Source: Zygnema cylindricum (lineage: Eukaryota; Streptophyta; Zygnematophyceae; Zygnematales; Zygnemataceae). From it: DNA of 22,973 nucleotides. The stretch's first letter is position 1. Each line of letters starts with the position of its first letter. Below, piece after piece: positions 1 to 8,530 of this stretch. The translations under genes and the position numbers were made by a program. The DNA lies in the NCBI GenBank assembly GCA_037447655.1, contig JBBHKE010003237.1:157878-180850 (forward strand), written 5' to 3'. The notes under the pieces were generated by a model. The model saw only the letters and a program-made list of their open reading frames with translations, was not told the DNA's origin and searched no databases.

Positions 1-238
1 GCATTTCTAAGCGAAATTCAAAGTGTGTGAATGTGTCCAAATGTTATATTCTAACTTTGCATTATGTGGTGGAACTGAGCACATATAAAATCTTATTTCA
101 CAGGGGTGAAGCTGTAATGGGGTTTTGATTGTCAAGGGGTCAGTCATTTGGGGTTTTATAAACTTGGAGTTGGCACTATCTAGATTACCTTCTTTTGGAT
201 CTGCCATTTCTGTGGGAAATGGAGCACACAAAGTTTTA
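1..238 (+). repeat. Element I 5' LTR, right-hand part
   Basis: This stretch is repeated at 2840-3078, the end of the 3' LTR, with roughly 15% differences. It ends directly before the PBS. Near the end it holds an ATG (221-223) whose frame runs toward gag but is closed by a TAG at the LTR junction, where related copies have CAG. Confidence 0.8.
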
Positions 239-251
239 GGTTATGGGCCCA
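239..251 (+). other. Element I primer-binding site (half tRNA-iMet type)
   Basis: GGTTATGGGCCCA follows the LTR directly. It is complementary to the anticodon arm of eukaryotic initiator tRNA-Met (TGGGCCCATAACC, containing the CAT anticodon), not to the tRNA 3' end. The same sequence marks the LTR boundary in elements III, IV and V. Confidence 0.8.
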
Positions 252-744
252 CCATCTAGGGTGCTTATGTTCAACGAAACAGACCTCACTTATTCGGAGT
301 TTACGATAGAGGGATTGTTTTTCGAAAAGCATTTGTGGGGAATCGTTTCGGGACAAGTGAGGTGTCCACCATTGGGCTTTGGTGGAACTCACTACGGAGA
401 TTTATTTGGGGCTTCCCAGAAAACAAACCAAATTTCAGATGCAACGGAAGGTGAAAGGAAAATCATTGCCATGGAAAGGGGAAAGGGGGAGAAGGAAAAG
501 ATGGACATCGATGGTGAGAGGAGTTAGGCTCTCGGCTACGGTTCCACTTGTAGGGGTTATAACTGAACCAAAAATTGAAAAAAATGATAGAAAAATATGG
601 GAATACAAAAACACTACGGCAAAGTATCTCATACTTAGAAACGTGTCTAAGTCCATAGCAATCACTCTTATAAACTTAACAAATTCTTCAGAGATATGGG
701 AAGCACTAATTCAGATTCATAAGAGTGGGCTATTGAAGACATAA
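243..744 (+). pseudogene. Element I gag remnant (copia capsid region)
   Basis: The start is the ATG inside the PBS, giving MGPPSRVLMFNET, which matches the gag N-terminus of element IV (MGPPSRVPTFNGS). Then come LWGIVSGQVRCPP in the same frame and, after a frameshift near 380-400, a stretch down to EIWEALIQIHKSG that matches ELWESLVEIYRAG of element IV. This is the DUF4219/UBN2-like capsid region of copia gag. It forms the particle shell in intact elements. A TAG at the LTR junction closes the upstream ATG frame and the copy ends early at 744, so it is not functional. Identification rests on comparison with element IV in the same window. Confidence 0.75.
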
Positions 745-986
745 ATAAAATAAGGTGAAATAAAATATATTTACTCATCTGTCGCATGTCGAAACCCTAA
801 ATTGGGACACCTTCAGCAACATTGTGTTGGGAGGGGAAGGGTTTGGCGCTTCGAAGGGGAAAAAACAAGCTATCCCGTTTATAGAAGGTGGTGACTGGCA
901 GGCTTGTGAGGCAACGGCGCTGACGAGGAAAGAGTGATTAGAGGAAGAAAGCCAAAGGTAAAAAATAACAAACAATGGTGAAAGGA
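745..986 (+). other. Element I interior, shortened gag middle
   Basis: Short scraps resemble the gag region between capsid and zinc knuckle, but frames are broken and much of the 13094-12800 equivalent of element IV is missing. No intact coding region is seen. Confidence 0.4.
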
Positions 987-1304
987 GGGAGAGGAAAAGA
1001 AAGGGGAACTTTGAAAAAGGGTTCAGATCTTAGCAAAATTGGGTCTATATGGAGGAGTGTTTTTATTTGGAATAACTTAGAAGTTGGAATGTGGATGAGG
1101 AGGAAGAAATGGAATAGGAGAAAGAGAAACTTTGGTGGAAAGAGAGGGAGAGGAAAAGAAAGGGGATCTTTGAAAAAGGGGGTTTGGATCTTTTGTAGGG
1201 AATTGGGTCATTATATGGAGGAGTGTCTTTATTTGGAATAACTTAGAAGTTGGAATGTGGATGATGAGGAAGAAAGGGAATAGGAGAAAGAGTATGAAGA
1301 TTTT
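987..1304 (+). repeat. 159-bp tandem duplication over the gag zinc-knuckle region
   Basis: Copy one starts at 987 and copy two at 1146, a period of 159 bp (53 codons, so in frame). Homology fades near 1283. The second copy encodes FCRELGHYMEEC, a zinc knuckle that lacks its first cysteine. The first copy holds a more decayed version. The flanking peptide is rich in Lys, Arg and Gly, like nucleocapsid. The duplication is specific to element I; elements II and IV have a single knuckle. Confidence 0.75.
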
Positions 1305-1938
1305 TTAGAGCTTTCTCCGCATCGCAGGTATGGGGAAGCAGTGTGGTTTAGGGTGGAGAAGGTCTGGTCGGATGAAGGCGTTCCATGATATTAAAATGAA
1401 ACTGAGTCAAAGAGGGGCTTGACTTTAAAAGATAGGGAGAAGAGGAATATTTAATGAAAGGTTAAAGGAAGGAAAATATTTATTAGAATAAAATTAGAAA
1501 GTGAAGGGAGACCTATCAAGGAAAGTAATGACATGGATAAAATTATTAAACGGGGTGGATGGAATAAAAAATGGAAAATGGATTAATGGGAGTGATGCCA
1601 TATATGAAAGTGTGCTTGTAAAAGGGTTAGCATCTGGGTGTGTGTTGCAAATTGGAGATGGGGTTAGCAATTTAAATTACAAGAGGGAAATTGGATTTTG
1701 TGTGGATGGAATAAAGATGAGGTGGATAAAAACTTTGTTCGGATTTATAAAAAGATGGTATGCTAAATGAAATGTCTGATCAACAAGATGTTATGTTTAC
1801 TTCTGCTCATTTAATCGACCTTTTTAAATATGAGGGTGTTGTCTTAAAGTTTTATAAAAGGAAAAGGAAAAAAAAAGGCAGAAATGGAAGGGAATGTTTG
1901 TTTATTTGTTTGTAAGAATTGAAAGGAAATAGACTAGA
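1305..1938 (+). other. Element I interior without recognised domains
   Basis: A-rich and G-rich sequence between the zinc-knuckle duplication and the polypurine tract. The longest open frame (1501-1770, 89 codons) has no motif I recognise. I cannot align this stretch to the protease, integrase or RT of elements II or IV. Only the last 40 bases or so before the LTR resemble the pol end of element IV. Confidence 0.5.
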
Positions 1939-1950
1939 AAATAAAGGGAG
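1939..1950 (+). other. Element I polypurine tract
   Basis: AAATAAAGGGAG lies directly before the 3' LTR, matching the tract AAATAAGGGGAG of element IV. It is the expected start site for plus-strand DNA synthesis. Confidence 0.7.
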
Positions 1951-3078
1951 AGTTTATTTTTAAGTATTTTCTAGGTCTTTATTAGGATACAAATGAGCAG
2001 AGGTAGTCTGCCTCTAACTCCCTTCTCTAAGCCCCCACACGTGTTATGTCACTGAAGTCTGGAAAGGGAGCTAGAGCTATGGTTGCCTAAGCTCTCCAGA
2101 AAGACAAGAGTAGATAATGGCAGGTTTGCTAAAAAAGAAGCATCTTGACAAGCTCAAGATTTGATCTTGGTACATGGCGTCCGTCAAGATCCCGATAGCA
2201 GGTAGCTTTATCCATTTGTCTAGGCTGTGTCGCTATGGTTTGATAAATTAGTAACATGGAGGATTTTCCACTTAACAGGATAACGGGTTATAGGACATAG
2301 AAACAATAATACTTTAAAGTACCGGACAAAACAAATAGTACGTACATTTATTTCGACGGTCCGTATTAATTCTCGATATAAATCGGACGGCCGTGGTTAA
2401 ACGTCGGCTTCGCGGAAAGGATAATTTTGCGGTTTGCGGACGCCATCAATTCGGATGACACGTGGCTACATCGTACTGGTTTGCGGAATTTTCGGAGTGC
2501 AAGACAATAAATTTGGATGTGATAGAGGTCACATGTATAGCCCTGTCGTACAATTGTCGTACAAAAAGTACACCAGCGCCCGTACTTTTTTGTACGGTAC
2601 AGTCTTGTGATTGGTGCCGTAATTCAGTAAAAGAGGTTTTAAAGAGGGAATAGGACTTAGAATATATCAGGTAGGTAGCCGCCTCTTTGAGAGAGCACCT
2701 CGTACAAAAGGTCATTTTTGACCATTCAAAACTATCAATTTACTTGACCATTTTTAGTGATTATTTTTGATGCGGACTCAAGGGAGTCCAAGCTACACAA
2801 AGGTGTAGTTGGTTAGAGTTATTGCCTGCCAGGGTGGCTGCATTTCCAAGGGAAAGTCAAAGTGGGTGAATGTGTCCAAATCTCATATTCTAACTTTGCA
2901 TTCTGTGGTGGAACTGAGCACAAAGAAAGTCTTATTTCACTGGGGTAAAGCTCTTATGGGGTTTTGATTGTCAAAGGGTTAGTCATTTGAGTTTATATAA
3001 AACTTGGAGTTGACACTATCTAGATTAGCTTCTTTTCGATTCGCGATTTATGTGGGCAATTATGCACACATAGTTTCA
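1951..3078 (+). repeat. Element I 3' LTR
   Basis: About 1128 bp, starting after the polypurine tract and ending ...TTTCA. It shares with the other LTRs, in order, a CCATGG-like palindrome block, an antisense tRNA-like block (GATTTGATC at 2158-2166), a G-box (2459-2465), a GTAC hairpin (about 2565-2600), an ATTGG (CCAAT) box and two leader hairpins (2774-2808). The terminal TG is not preserved. Closest relative in the window is the solo LTR at 6843-7882. Confidence 0.75.
2774..2808 (+). promoter_or_regulatory. Two adjacent leader hairpins in the element I LTR
   Basis: Hairpin one is GGACTC-AAGG-GAGTCC (2774-2789). Hairpin two is CTACAC-AAAG-GTGTAG (2793-2808). Both have perfect 6-bp stems and purine tetraloops. 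The same two positions are folded in the solo LTR with different stem bases, which points to selection on pairing. They lie downstream of the likely TATA position, so they should be in the transcript leader. Confidence 0.6.
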
Positions 3079-3604
3079 CATGAGTGTCACCATTCCTAAA
3101 AGACCTTTTGGCTGTGCGTTGTCAACATAGAAAAAAATAACACTTGGCATCATCTTATTGGATACCAAAGAAGAAACAAACAAAATAACGATGACTTACT
3201 TGCCACGTGGCAGATTGAGAGTGTTGCCATGTATTTCTGTACAAGTTCGGCGACTACCGTATTTTTTATGTGCATTATGTAGTGTATTCTAAAATGATAA
3301 GTTTAAAAGAGTTTTGAGTAGGTCCTTAATACTTAGACAATTTTTGAAAGTCCTCTCTCCTAGAGGCAATCTGTATAAATTTGTTATCTTTGAACAGCCA
3401 TAACATAATGCTCAGGTGAGCAAATTCACTGATTCTTTTTGTAGCGAACTCGACGTAGTCTAGGCTACACAAGGTAGTAGTTGGTGAGATTATTTTGTAG
3501 CAGGTTGGTGCTTATTTATTGCCAAAGTCAAAAGTGTAAGTGTTATCCTAGAAGCTTCAAATAAGCTGGACATTCACTGTACCAATGGAGGTCACAGTAT
3601 TACA
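3079..3604 (+). repeat. Element II 5' LTR fragment (right half)
   Basis: Similarity to the other LTRs is clear from about 3190. It has a CCACGTGG G-box (3203-3210), TATAAAT (3374-3380), a GCTC-AGGT-GAGC hairpin (3410-3421), a partly decayed GGCTACACAAGG leader block and the end ...CAGTATTACA. The first 100 bases or so after 3079 align poorly and may not belong to it. Confidence 0.65.
3374..3380 (+). promoter_or_regulatory. Probable TATA box of the element II LTR
   Basis: TATAAAT sits at the same place in the LTR as TATAAATT in element III (6611), between the CCAAT-box region and the leader hairpins. Other copies have TACAAA there. Confidence 0.5.
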
Positions 3605-3612
3605 TAGAGAGT

Positions 3613-4560
3613 ATGGGCCTACCCTCTGGGGTGACAATTTTCAATGGAACATGGTTCATTTACTGGGTAACCATGATGAGGGGTGCGTTGTTTGAAAAAC
3701 GGCTATAGGGAATTGTGAGTGGTCGTGTGCGTCCGCCATCCGCAAACTTGGGAGTTCCACCAGGGTTTAGAGGATCTCAATTCACGAAAGAATCTGCGGG
3801 GGCAGAGGTAGTGGACGATGTTGGAGAAAGCATCGTGTAGAACACAAAAAAGGAGAAAGGGAATGAGAAACTCACACTGATGGCTATTGCATCAATTTCG
3901 GTAGCAGATGTTCAAAAAACCGAGGCAAATGATACTAAAATCTAGGATTTCAACAATACCGTGGTGACTAGTTTTATTCTCGTGCGTCTTACTCAAGATG
4001 TGGTTACACCTCATCTTCATGTGGTCAGGGCGGACGAACTGTGGGAGGCTCTTGTCAACATTTACAAGAGCGGTACAATTTAGCCGCGAAAGTTGGTAGA
4101 TCAAAAGGTATATGCATATGTATACAAAGGGGGAAAGGTGATAGACATTTGTAATGACTTGGCGAGGTTATCTATAGAGTTAATGAGTGCAGGAAAAAGA
4201 GAGATCGAGAAGGAAAATGGAAATACTTTGTTAATGAAACTCTTAGATCACTATGAAGACATTGTCAACATCGTTCAGGATTTGCGATATCATCGATGAA
4301 CTTGGAACTTCGTTGTGGGGATGTTTTTGGTTCGGGAAAGCACAATTGAGATTCGTAGACGAGGAAAGAGTGTTCAGACATTGGCTGTTGGAACTAATTA
4401 GGGGGATAAGGATTCCAAGAAACCTTATGGAAACTTTGGTGAAAGAGGAAGAGGAAATCAATCGGACGAATCTGGATCAAAGTATCCAAAGAGGCTTTGT
4501 TATTTTTGTAAGAAGTTGAACATTATTTGGCGGAATGTACGAAACTGACATAGCTGAGAT
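3613..4560 (+). pseudogene. Element II gag (capsid and nucleocapsid), broken
   Basis: The frame starts at the ATG of the PBS remnant with MGLPSGVTIFNGTWFIYW, matching element IV gag. It continues through ELWEALVNIYKSG and then WNF-V-GMFLV-REST-IEIRRRGKSV, close to the same part of element IV. A zinc knuckle (CYFCKK then EHYLAEC) lies near 4496-4545 with a one-base shift in the middle. In-frame stops include two tryptophan codons changed to TAG (after KRL near 3702, and at the Trp matching MWEDV). The LTR-to-PBS junction has extra bases, so the ATG in the LTR is no longer in frame. The intact protein would build the particle and bind RNA. Confidence 0.8.
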
Positions 4561-4990
4561 TTAAGGAAGAACATGTCAAAAAACCAACGGCAAAGAAAAA
4601 AAAGGCATTTGTGGCAACATAAGTCATGGGAGAGGATTCCGGTGAGGACAATGGAGAACTTCTCCTCAACGAAGAGTTGGAGGTGAAAGGTGAGCCGGAG
4701 AATCCAAGGAGGCAAAAGTGTGCTTTCGGTGGAGTAAAAAAGCTCAAAAAAAAGGATGGATTATTGATTCATGAGCCTCTATGCATATGTGTAGAGAAAA
4801 ACCATTGTTTACCAAATGAAAAAAGATCCCTACTGTAGAGATAGAGAATGGGGATGGGAGAATAGTGACCACTAATCTAGTGAAATTTGTGGAATTTGAG
4901 AGTCTTAGTTGATGGTAAGACATCTATAGTCACTTTCTCTAATGTTCTTTCTATTCCAAAGTTGAACAAAAATCTTATCTCTACGTCGGT
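4561..4990 (+). pseudogene. Element II protease region, broken
   Basis: The acidic linker GEDSGEDNGELLLNEE and the segment RRQKCAFGG match the gag-to-protease linker of element IV. The aspartic protease motif reads IIDS then a TGA in place of Gly, then ASMHMC, in the frame beginning near 4755. The frame then shifts. The protease tail (VDGKTSIVTFSNVLSIPKL) is at 4887-4970. An intact enzyme would cut the Gag-Pol polyprotein inside the particle. Confidence 0.75.
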
Positions 4991-5805
4991 CTTAGATAAT
5001 AAGGGTTTTGAGACTAGTACTAAAAAAGGAGTCTTTATTGCTGGCTATGAGAATGAAGTGTATTTCACAGCTGAAAAGGGTAGCCAATGAATGTTTAGGC
5101 TGATTTTGAGTAATGGAAAGACGAGAGTTTACTATGCTGGTGTAAGTGATTTGATGATGTGGCATAAAAGATTGGGACATGTGCATCTAGAAAAATTGAA
5201 GGAAATGAAAATAATGGGTGTAGTTGAGGGAATAAATTTTGGAGACAATGAGATTTTGGATGATTGTAGTGGATGTGCTCAAGAAAAGGCCCACAAATTG
5301 CCTTTCCAAAAACCGCAACATATAAGGGTGAAAAGGTTTTAAATCTAGTTCATACTGACAGGGGACCACCCAAAGTGCCATCACTTGTAGGGAAAAGATT
5401 TATGCTTACTATCACTGATGATTGGTCTAGATATTGTAGAGTATATTTTTTGAAAAACAAATCTAATGCTTCGGTTTATTTTAAGGAGTTTAAAGCATGG
5501 ATTGAAAAGCTTCATGAGACACCTATAAAGAGAGTGAGGAGTGAAAATGACGGGGGGTATAATTCTAATGAGTTTGAGGATTACTTGAAAGAGGAAGGGG
5601 TTCAACACCAAAAAACTTTTCCAAAGAACCCAAAACAAAACGGTGTAGCCGAGAGACTAAATCGGACATTAAGTGTTAGTGCCCGTAGTATGTTGTCAAA
5701 TAAAAAGATAACAAAAGGTTTTGGGGCAAAAGCTATAAATTGTGCTAACTATCTCAAAAATAGAGTCCTTAACTCAGCGTTAAAAGGACAAACACTTTAT
5801 GAAAG
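4991..5805 (+). pseudogene. Element II integrase, truncated by element III
   Basis: The GAG-pre-integrase region and zinc-binding domain show WHKRLGHVH and the CxxC pair CSGC, both cysteines present. The catalytic core follows with HTD, RSEND (where element IV has RSDN) and NGVAERLNRT. Breaks are a TGA at 5088-5090, where element IV has a Gly codon, a frameshift near 5300 in an A-run, and a lost codon after HTD. The ORF stops being integrase at 5805: the next base starts the TGTTGAAATT of the element III LTR. The usual role is insertion of the cDNA into the genome. Confidence 0.85.
5801..5805 (+). repeat. Left target site of element III (GAAAG)
   Basis: These five bases precede the TGTTG start of the element III LTR inside the element II integrase. 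The matching right-hand duplicate is not in the window because element III is truncated, so this is inferred from position only. Confidence 0.35.
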
Positions 5806-5927
5806 TGTTGAAATTACTAGATTTATTAAGTTTTAACTAGGTCAAAATTGATGAGTAAAAAATGAAAGAAAAATCGCAGGCAGTCTGCATCCACCTTTTT
5901 CCTCTCTCCCATACTTCTTGTAGTCAC

Positions 5928-5930
<3 letters not shown>

Positions 5931-5968
<38 letters not shown>
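5931..5968 (+). repeat. (AG)n microsatellite
   Basis: About 18 AG units within the element III LTR. Other LTR copies lack the expansion. Confidence 0.95.
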
Positions 5969-5970
<2 letters not shown>

Positions 5971-6041
5971 TGGAGCCATGGCTGCCTGAGCTCCTTTAGG
6001 GAGGACTAAATAGTGACTTAAGTCACTCTCAACAAAAGCTT

Positions 6042-6110
6042 GAGTCCGGCAGGACTCGAACCTCTATCTAGCAGAGCGAGGCGTAGCCGTCAGCTCTAAC
6101 CGGTTTGTCT
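6042..6110 (-). other. tRNA-like block (A-box and B-box-like) antisense in the LTR
   Basis: Read on the minus strand it runs from CCGGTTAGAGCTG, like a D-arm/A box, to GAGGTTCGAGTCCTG, a perfect B-box core (GTTCGAGTC), about 40 bases apart as in a tRNA gene. There is no convincing acceptor stem, so it is not called a functional tRNA. The B-box core GWTCRANNC is also present at the matching place in the element I LTR and the solo LTR. Confidence 0.45.
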
Positions 6111-6610
6111 TTGAAGTTCGATACATTACATGGAGTGTGATTATTATATAAACAGTGATTAGATCTTTAAATGGATTAACGGAAAAATGAATGAAAGGAC
6201 ATAAAAGTGATAATATATAGTGCAAACATGATTCCGCACGAAACAAATGAAACGAACGTTTGTTTCAACGGCTGACATTGAATCACGACTTTTAACCAAC
6301 AACTCATATCACTGCCAAGATCTCGGAATGGTCACTTTGGCATTTTGTGATGTGGCATGACCTGGCGCCAAGTGGAGCGATAACATTTGGTCGCGAGAAT
6401 TCCGAGGAACACACGGACAAGTAAAAAGTGGACTCGCATCCACTAAATGGCCTTGTCGTACACAGGCCGTACAAAAAGTACATCGGCACTAGTACTTTCT
6501 TGTACAGTACAGCTATCCGATTGGTTTGTACTATAATAGATAGGAGTTATGAGAGAGAATTAGGACTTAGCATTTCTTGGTAGATGGTCACCTCTCTCAT
6601 TGAGAGTATG

Positions 6611-6618
6611 TATAAATT
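6611..6618 (+). promoter_or_regulatory. Probable TATA box of the element III LTR
   Basis: TATAAATT lies about 85 bases after the ATTGG box and before the leader hairpin. If transcription starts about 30 bases downstream, near 6640, the hairpin at 6701-6716 is in the leader. Confidence 0.5.
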
Positions 6619-6700
6619 CGCATTTTTGCCACCTCATAACTTATCGTCTGGTTGGCCGATTTCAGTGATTCTTTTTCCTACTAACTTTGTAGAGTATAGA

Positions 6701-6716
6701 CTGCACACAAGTGCAG
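6701..6716 (+). promoter_or_regulatory. Leader hairpin in the element III LTR
   Basis: CTGCAC-ACAA-GTGCAG, a perfect 6-bp stem. At the same place element I has CTACAC/GTGTAG and the solo LTR CTTCAC/GTGAAG. The third base pair therefore changes G-C, A-T, T-A while staying paired. Confidence 0.6.
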
Positions 6717-6831
6717 GTAGACTATCAATTTGTATTCCTAGGTAGCAGTGGTTTTTGTTTAAAGTGGGTTAGTCAAAAATTACCTAGAGGCTTCTTTAAT
6801 TTTGTAGTCTAATGGAGGAAACAAAATTGCA

Positions 6832-6842
6832 GGTTATGGGCC
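6832..6842 (+). other. Element III primer-binding site, cut by the solo LTR
   Basis: GGTTATGGGCC follows the LTR end ATTGCA. The solo LTR enters after the eleventh base, and the rest (CCACC...) resumes at 7886 after the duplicated GGGCC. Such a copy should no longer be able to prime reverse transcription normally. Confidence 0.8.
6838..6842 (+). repeat. Target-site duplication of the solo LTR, left copy (GGGCC)
   Basis: GGGCC here and at 7883-7887 flank the TG...CA LTR exactly, the 5-bp duplication typical of copia integrase. Confidence 0.85.
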
Positions 6843-7882
6843 TGTAGAAATTAATGGTTTTAGGTATTTTCTAGGTTTGAATAGAAATAAAGAAGCCGAG
6901 GCAGTCTACCTCTAACTTCTCTCTCCAACTCTTAAACTTGTCGCAGTCACTGAGAAATTGGAGAGGAAGCTAGAGCCATGGCTACCTAGGCTATCTTGAG
7001 GTTTCAAGAAATTTATATTAGATTAGGGATTAATTACTAAAAGGTATGTGTCGCCGACAGGATTTGATCCTGGTACCTGCCGGCCGTTATAGAGTAGATA
7101 GCCGGTAGCCTTAGCCGTTAAGTCTAGAAGTAGTCTTACATAGTATATAGAACGATAATGATTTAAACATGTACACGTAGGATAAATCATTTAACTATAA
7201 CTGTTAACGGGATACATAGATATGGTAGTGTAAAAGTACGAATTGCGGTACGGATAGATACCGCGCATTGATTTCGTACGCGAAACAAATACCGCGCATG
7301 TATTTATTACGGCTACGATCAAATTCGAGTTTTAATCGGACGAGCGGAATTAGCGCCGAGATCGCGGAAGAAGAATTCGGCGGTTTGTGGGCATCGCCAC
7401 CTCGGATGACACGTGGCAATGTTACATTGGAGAGCGGCATCTCCGAGAATTAAAGGAGCGAATCCGGATATTCCACGTGTGGACATTTAGGCCATGTCGT
7501 ACAATGTCCGTACATAAAGTACACCGGCAGCTATACTTTTGCGTACGGAATTGTATTCTGATTGGTTCCGTACATCAGTAGATAGAGTCTGTGAGAGAGA
7601 TAGGACTTAGAAAAATTAGAAGATAGGACCCTCTCTCCCAGAGAGCTTTTGTACAAAATGTCAACTTTGACCCTCCATAACTTACTGCTCAGGGGAGCAA
7701 ATTCAGAGATTCATTTTGCTATCGACTCAGGGGAGTCTTGCCTTCACAAGGGTGAAGGTGGTCAGAGTTTTTGTCTGCCAAGGTGGCAGTTATTTTTGCT
7801 GAAACACAAAGGGGTCAAGATTATCCTAGAGGCTTCTTGGAAGCTGTCCACTCTGAGGACTTATAGAGGTCTCAGAGTTTCA
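6843..7882 (+). repeat. Solo LTR inserted in the element III PBS
   Basis: A 1040-bp LTR, TGTAGAAATT to GTTTCA, flanked by GGGCC duplications. It has no internal sequence, so it is what remains after recombination between the two LTRs of a former element. It keeps the antisense B-box (7061-7069), G-boxes (7410-7416, 7474-7479), the GTAC hairpin (about 7508-7547), ATTGG and three leader hairpins (7687-7758). It is nearer to the element I LTR than to III or IV. Confidence 0.9.
7687..7758 (+). promoter_or_regulatory. Three leader hairpins with AGGG/AAGG loops in the solo LTR
   Basis: GCTC-AGGG-GAGC (7687-7698), GACTC-AGGG-GAGTC (7724-7737) and CCTTCAC-AAGG-GTGAAGG (7741-7758). The repeated purine tetraloop and the paired stem changes against other copies suggest an RNA element, possibly a Gag-binding or packaging signal. 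The function is inferred. Confidence 0.55.
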
Positions 7883-7887
7883 GGGCC
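7883..7887 (+). repeat. Target-site duplication of the solo LTR, right copy (GGGCC)
   Basis: Matches 6838-6842. Gag coding of element III resumes directly after it. Confidence 0.85.
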
Positions 7888-8222
7888 CACCCTCTAGGGT
7901 GCCCATTTCCAATGGATCTGGGTTCATCTATTGGGAAGCCATAATGACAAGGGCTTTGTGTGAAAAACGATATTGGGGTATTGTCTGTGGAAAAGTGAAA
8001 CGTCCACTTTAGGGAACTCTACCAGGGTTTGGTGGAATAAGGTTTTCTGCAGCAGCATCTGCTGCAACAAAGGAAGCAGATGATGGGGACAACAGTATGT
8101 CCAAAAAAGGGAAAGAAAAGGAGACGCCTCTTACTCTTATTTCTCCTACAACACCCGGAGCGGCGATCGCGAAGACCGTGGAGAAAGACACCCAAATGTG
8201 GGAAGACACCAACATGGTTGCG
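7888..8222 (+). pseudogene. Element III gag, first part
   Basis: After removal of the solo LTR the frame from the LTR ATG (6812) continues as MGPPSRVP then FIYWEAIMTRALCEKRYWGI, collinear with element IV gag (FIYWEAMMMGALCEKRYWGI). A TAG replaces the Ser codon after KRP, near 8010. The alanine-rich and lysine-rich middle is also collinear. The gene is cut at 8222-8227 by element IV and resumes at 14647. Confidence 0.8.
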
Positions 8223-8227
8223 AAGAA
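8223..8227 (+). repeat. Element IV target-site duplication, left (AAGAA)
   Basis: AAGAA directly precedes the LTR end TGCAATTC and recurs at 14647-14651 directly after the other LTR end CAACA. Confidence 0.9.
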
Positions 8228-8361
8228 TGCAATTCTGTGTCCTCCATTGGACTAGAGAATACAGGAAGCCTCTAGATAGTATTTAACTAACCCACTTTAA
8301 GCCACAACCACTTCTGCCTCAGAAGGCAAACTGACAATTTGACTGCACCCCTGTGTAGCCT

Positions 8362-8377
8362 GGACTCCCCTGAGTCC
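8362..8377 (-). promoter_or_regulatory. Leader hairpin in the element IV LTR
   Basis: GGACTC-AGGG-GAGTCC on the minus strand, the same as in element I apart from the loop. The second copy is at 13743-13758. The neighbouring second hairpin (CTACAC...GTGCA) is weakened in this element. Confidence 0.55.
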
Positions 8378-8530
8378 GTAGCAAAAAGAATCACTGAAAA
8401 CGGCCAACCAGGCGATAAGTTATGAGGCAGTAAAAATGCCAATTTGTACAAACTCTCAAAGGGAGAGATGACTACCTACCTAAATTTTCTAAGTCCTGAT
8501 TCTCTCTAATAACTCCTATCTACTGAAGTA

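Larger units (their letters stand above)
1..3078 (+). mobile_element. Element I: old, internally shortened Ty1/copia retrotransposon
   Basis: The order is partial 5' LTR (1-238), PBS (239-251), gag remnant, unassigned interior, polypurine tract and 3' LTR (1951-3078). Bases 1-238 realign with 2840-3078, about 85% identical by eye, so the insertion is old. The interior is only about 1.7 kb, against about 4.3 kb in complete element IV. No integrase, RT or RNase H motif is visible, so the copy could only move with proteins supplied by others. The left end lies outside the window, so target duplications cannot be checked. Confidence 0.8.
3079..5805 (+). mobile_element. Element II: decayed Ty1/copia retrotransposon, 3' truncated
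   Basis: It consists of an LTR fragment (3079-3604), a PBS remnant, gag (from 3613), protease and integrase, ending abruptly at 5805 where the element III LTR starts. The RT and RNase H portion is absent from the window. Multiple stops and frameshifts show it is dead. Domain order and close peptide similarity to element IV place it in the same family. Its left LTR is cut by element I, which probably inserted into it. Confidence 0.8.
5806..6831 (+). repeat. Element III 5' LTR
   Basis: 1026 bp, starting TGTTGAAATT and ending ATTGCA, the same ends as the element IV LTR. It has an (AG)n run, a CCATGG palindrome block, an antisense tRNA-like block (6042-6110), a degenerate G-box (about 6368), the GTAC hairpin (about 6468-6505), ATTGG, TATAAATT (6611) and a leader hairpin (6701-6716). 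The ATG at 6812-6814 opens the gag frame. Confidence 0.85.

Noticed and set aside
6042-6110. A functional tRNA gene
   Set aside because: A and B boxes are present but no convincing acceptor stem or complete cloverleaf; the block is part of a repeated LTR.
6064-6489. Minus-strand frames in the element III LTR
   Set aside because: They lie in LTR sequence whose other copies do not keep them open.
6832-6842. LTR-PBS-LTR as an aberrant reverse-transcription product
   Set aside because: The GGGCC target duplication and the divergence of the two LTRs show a separate insertion.
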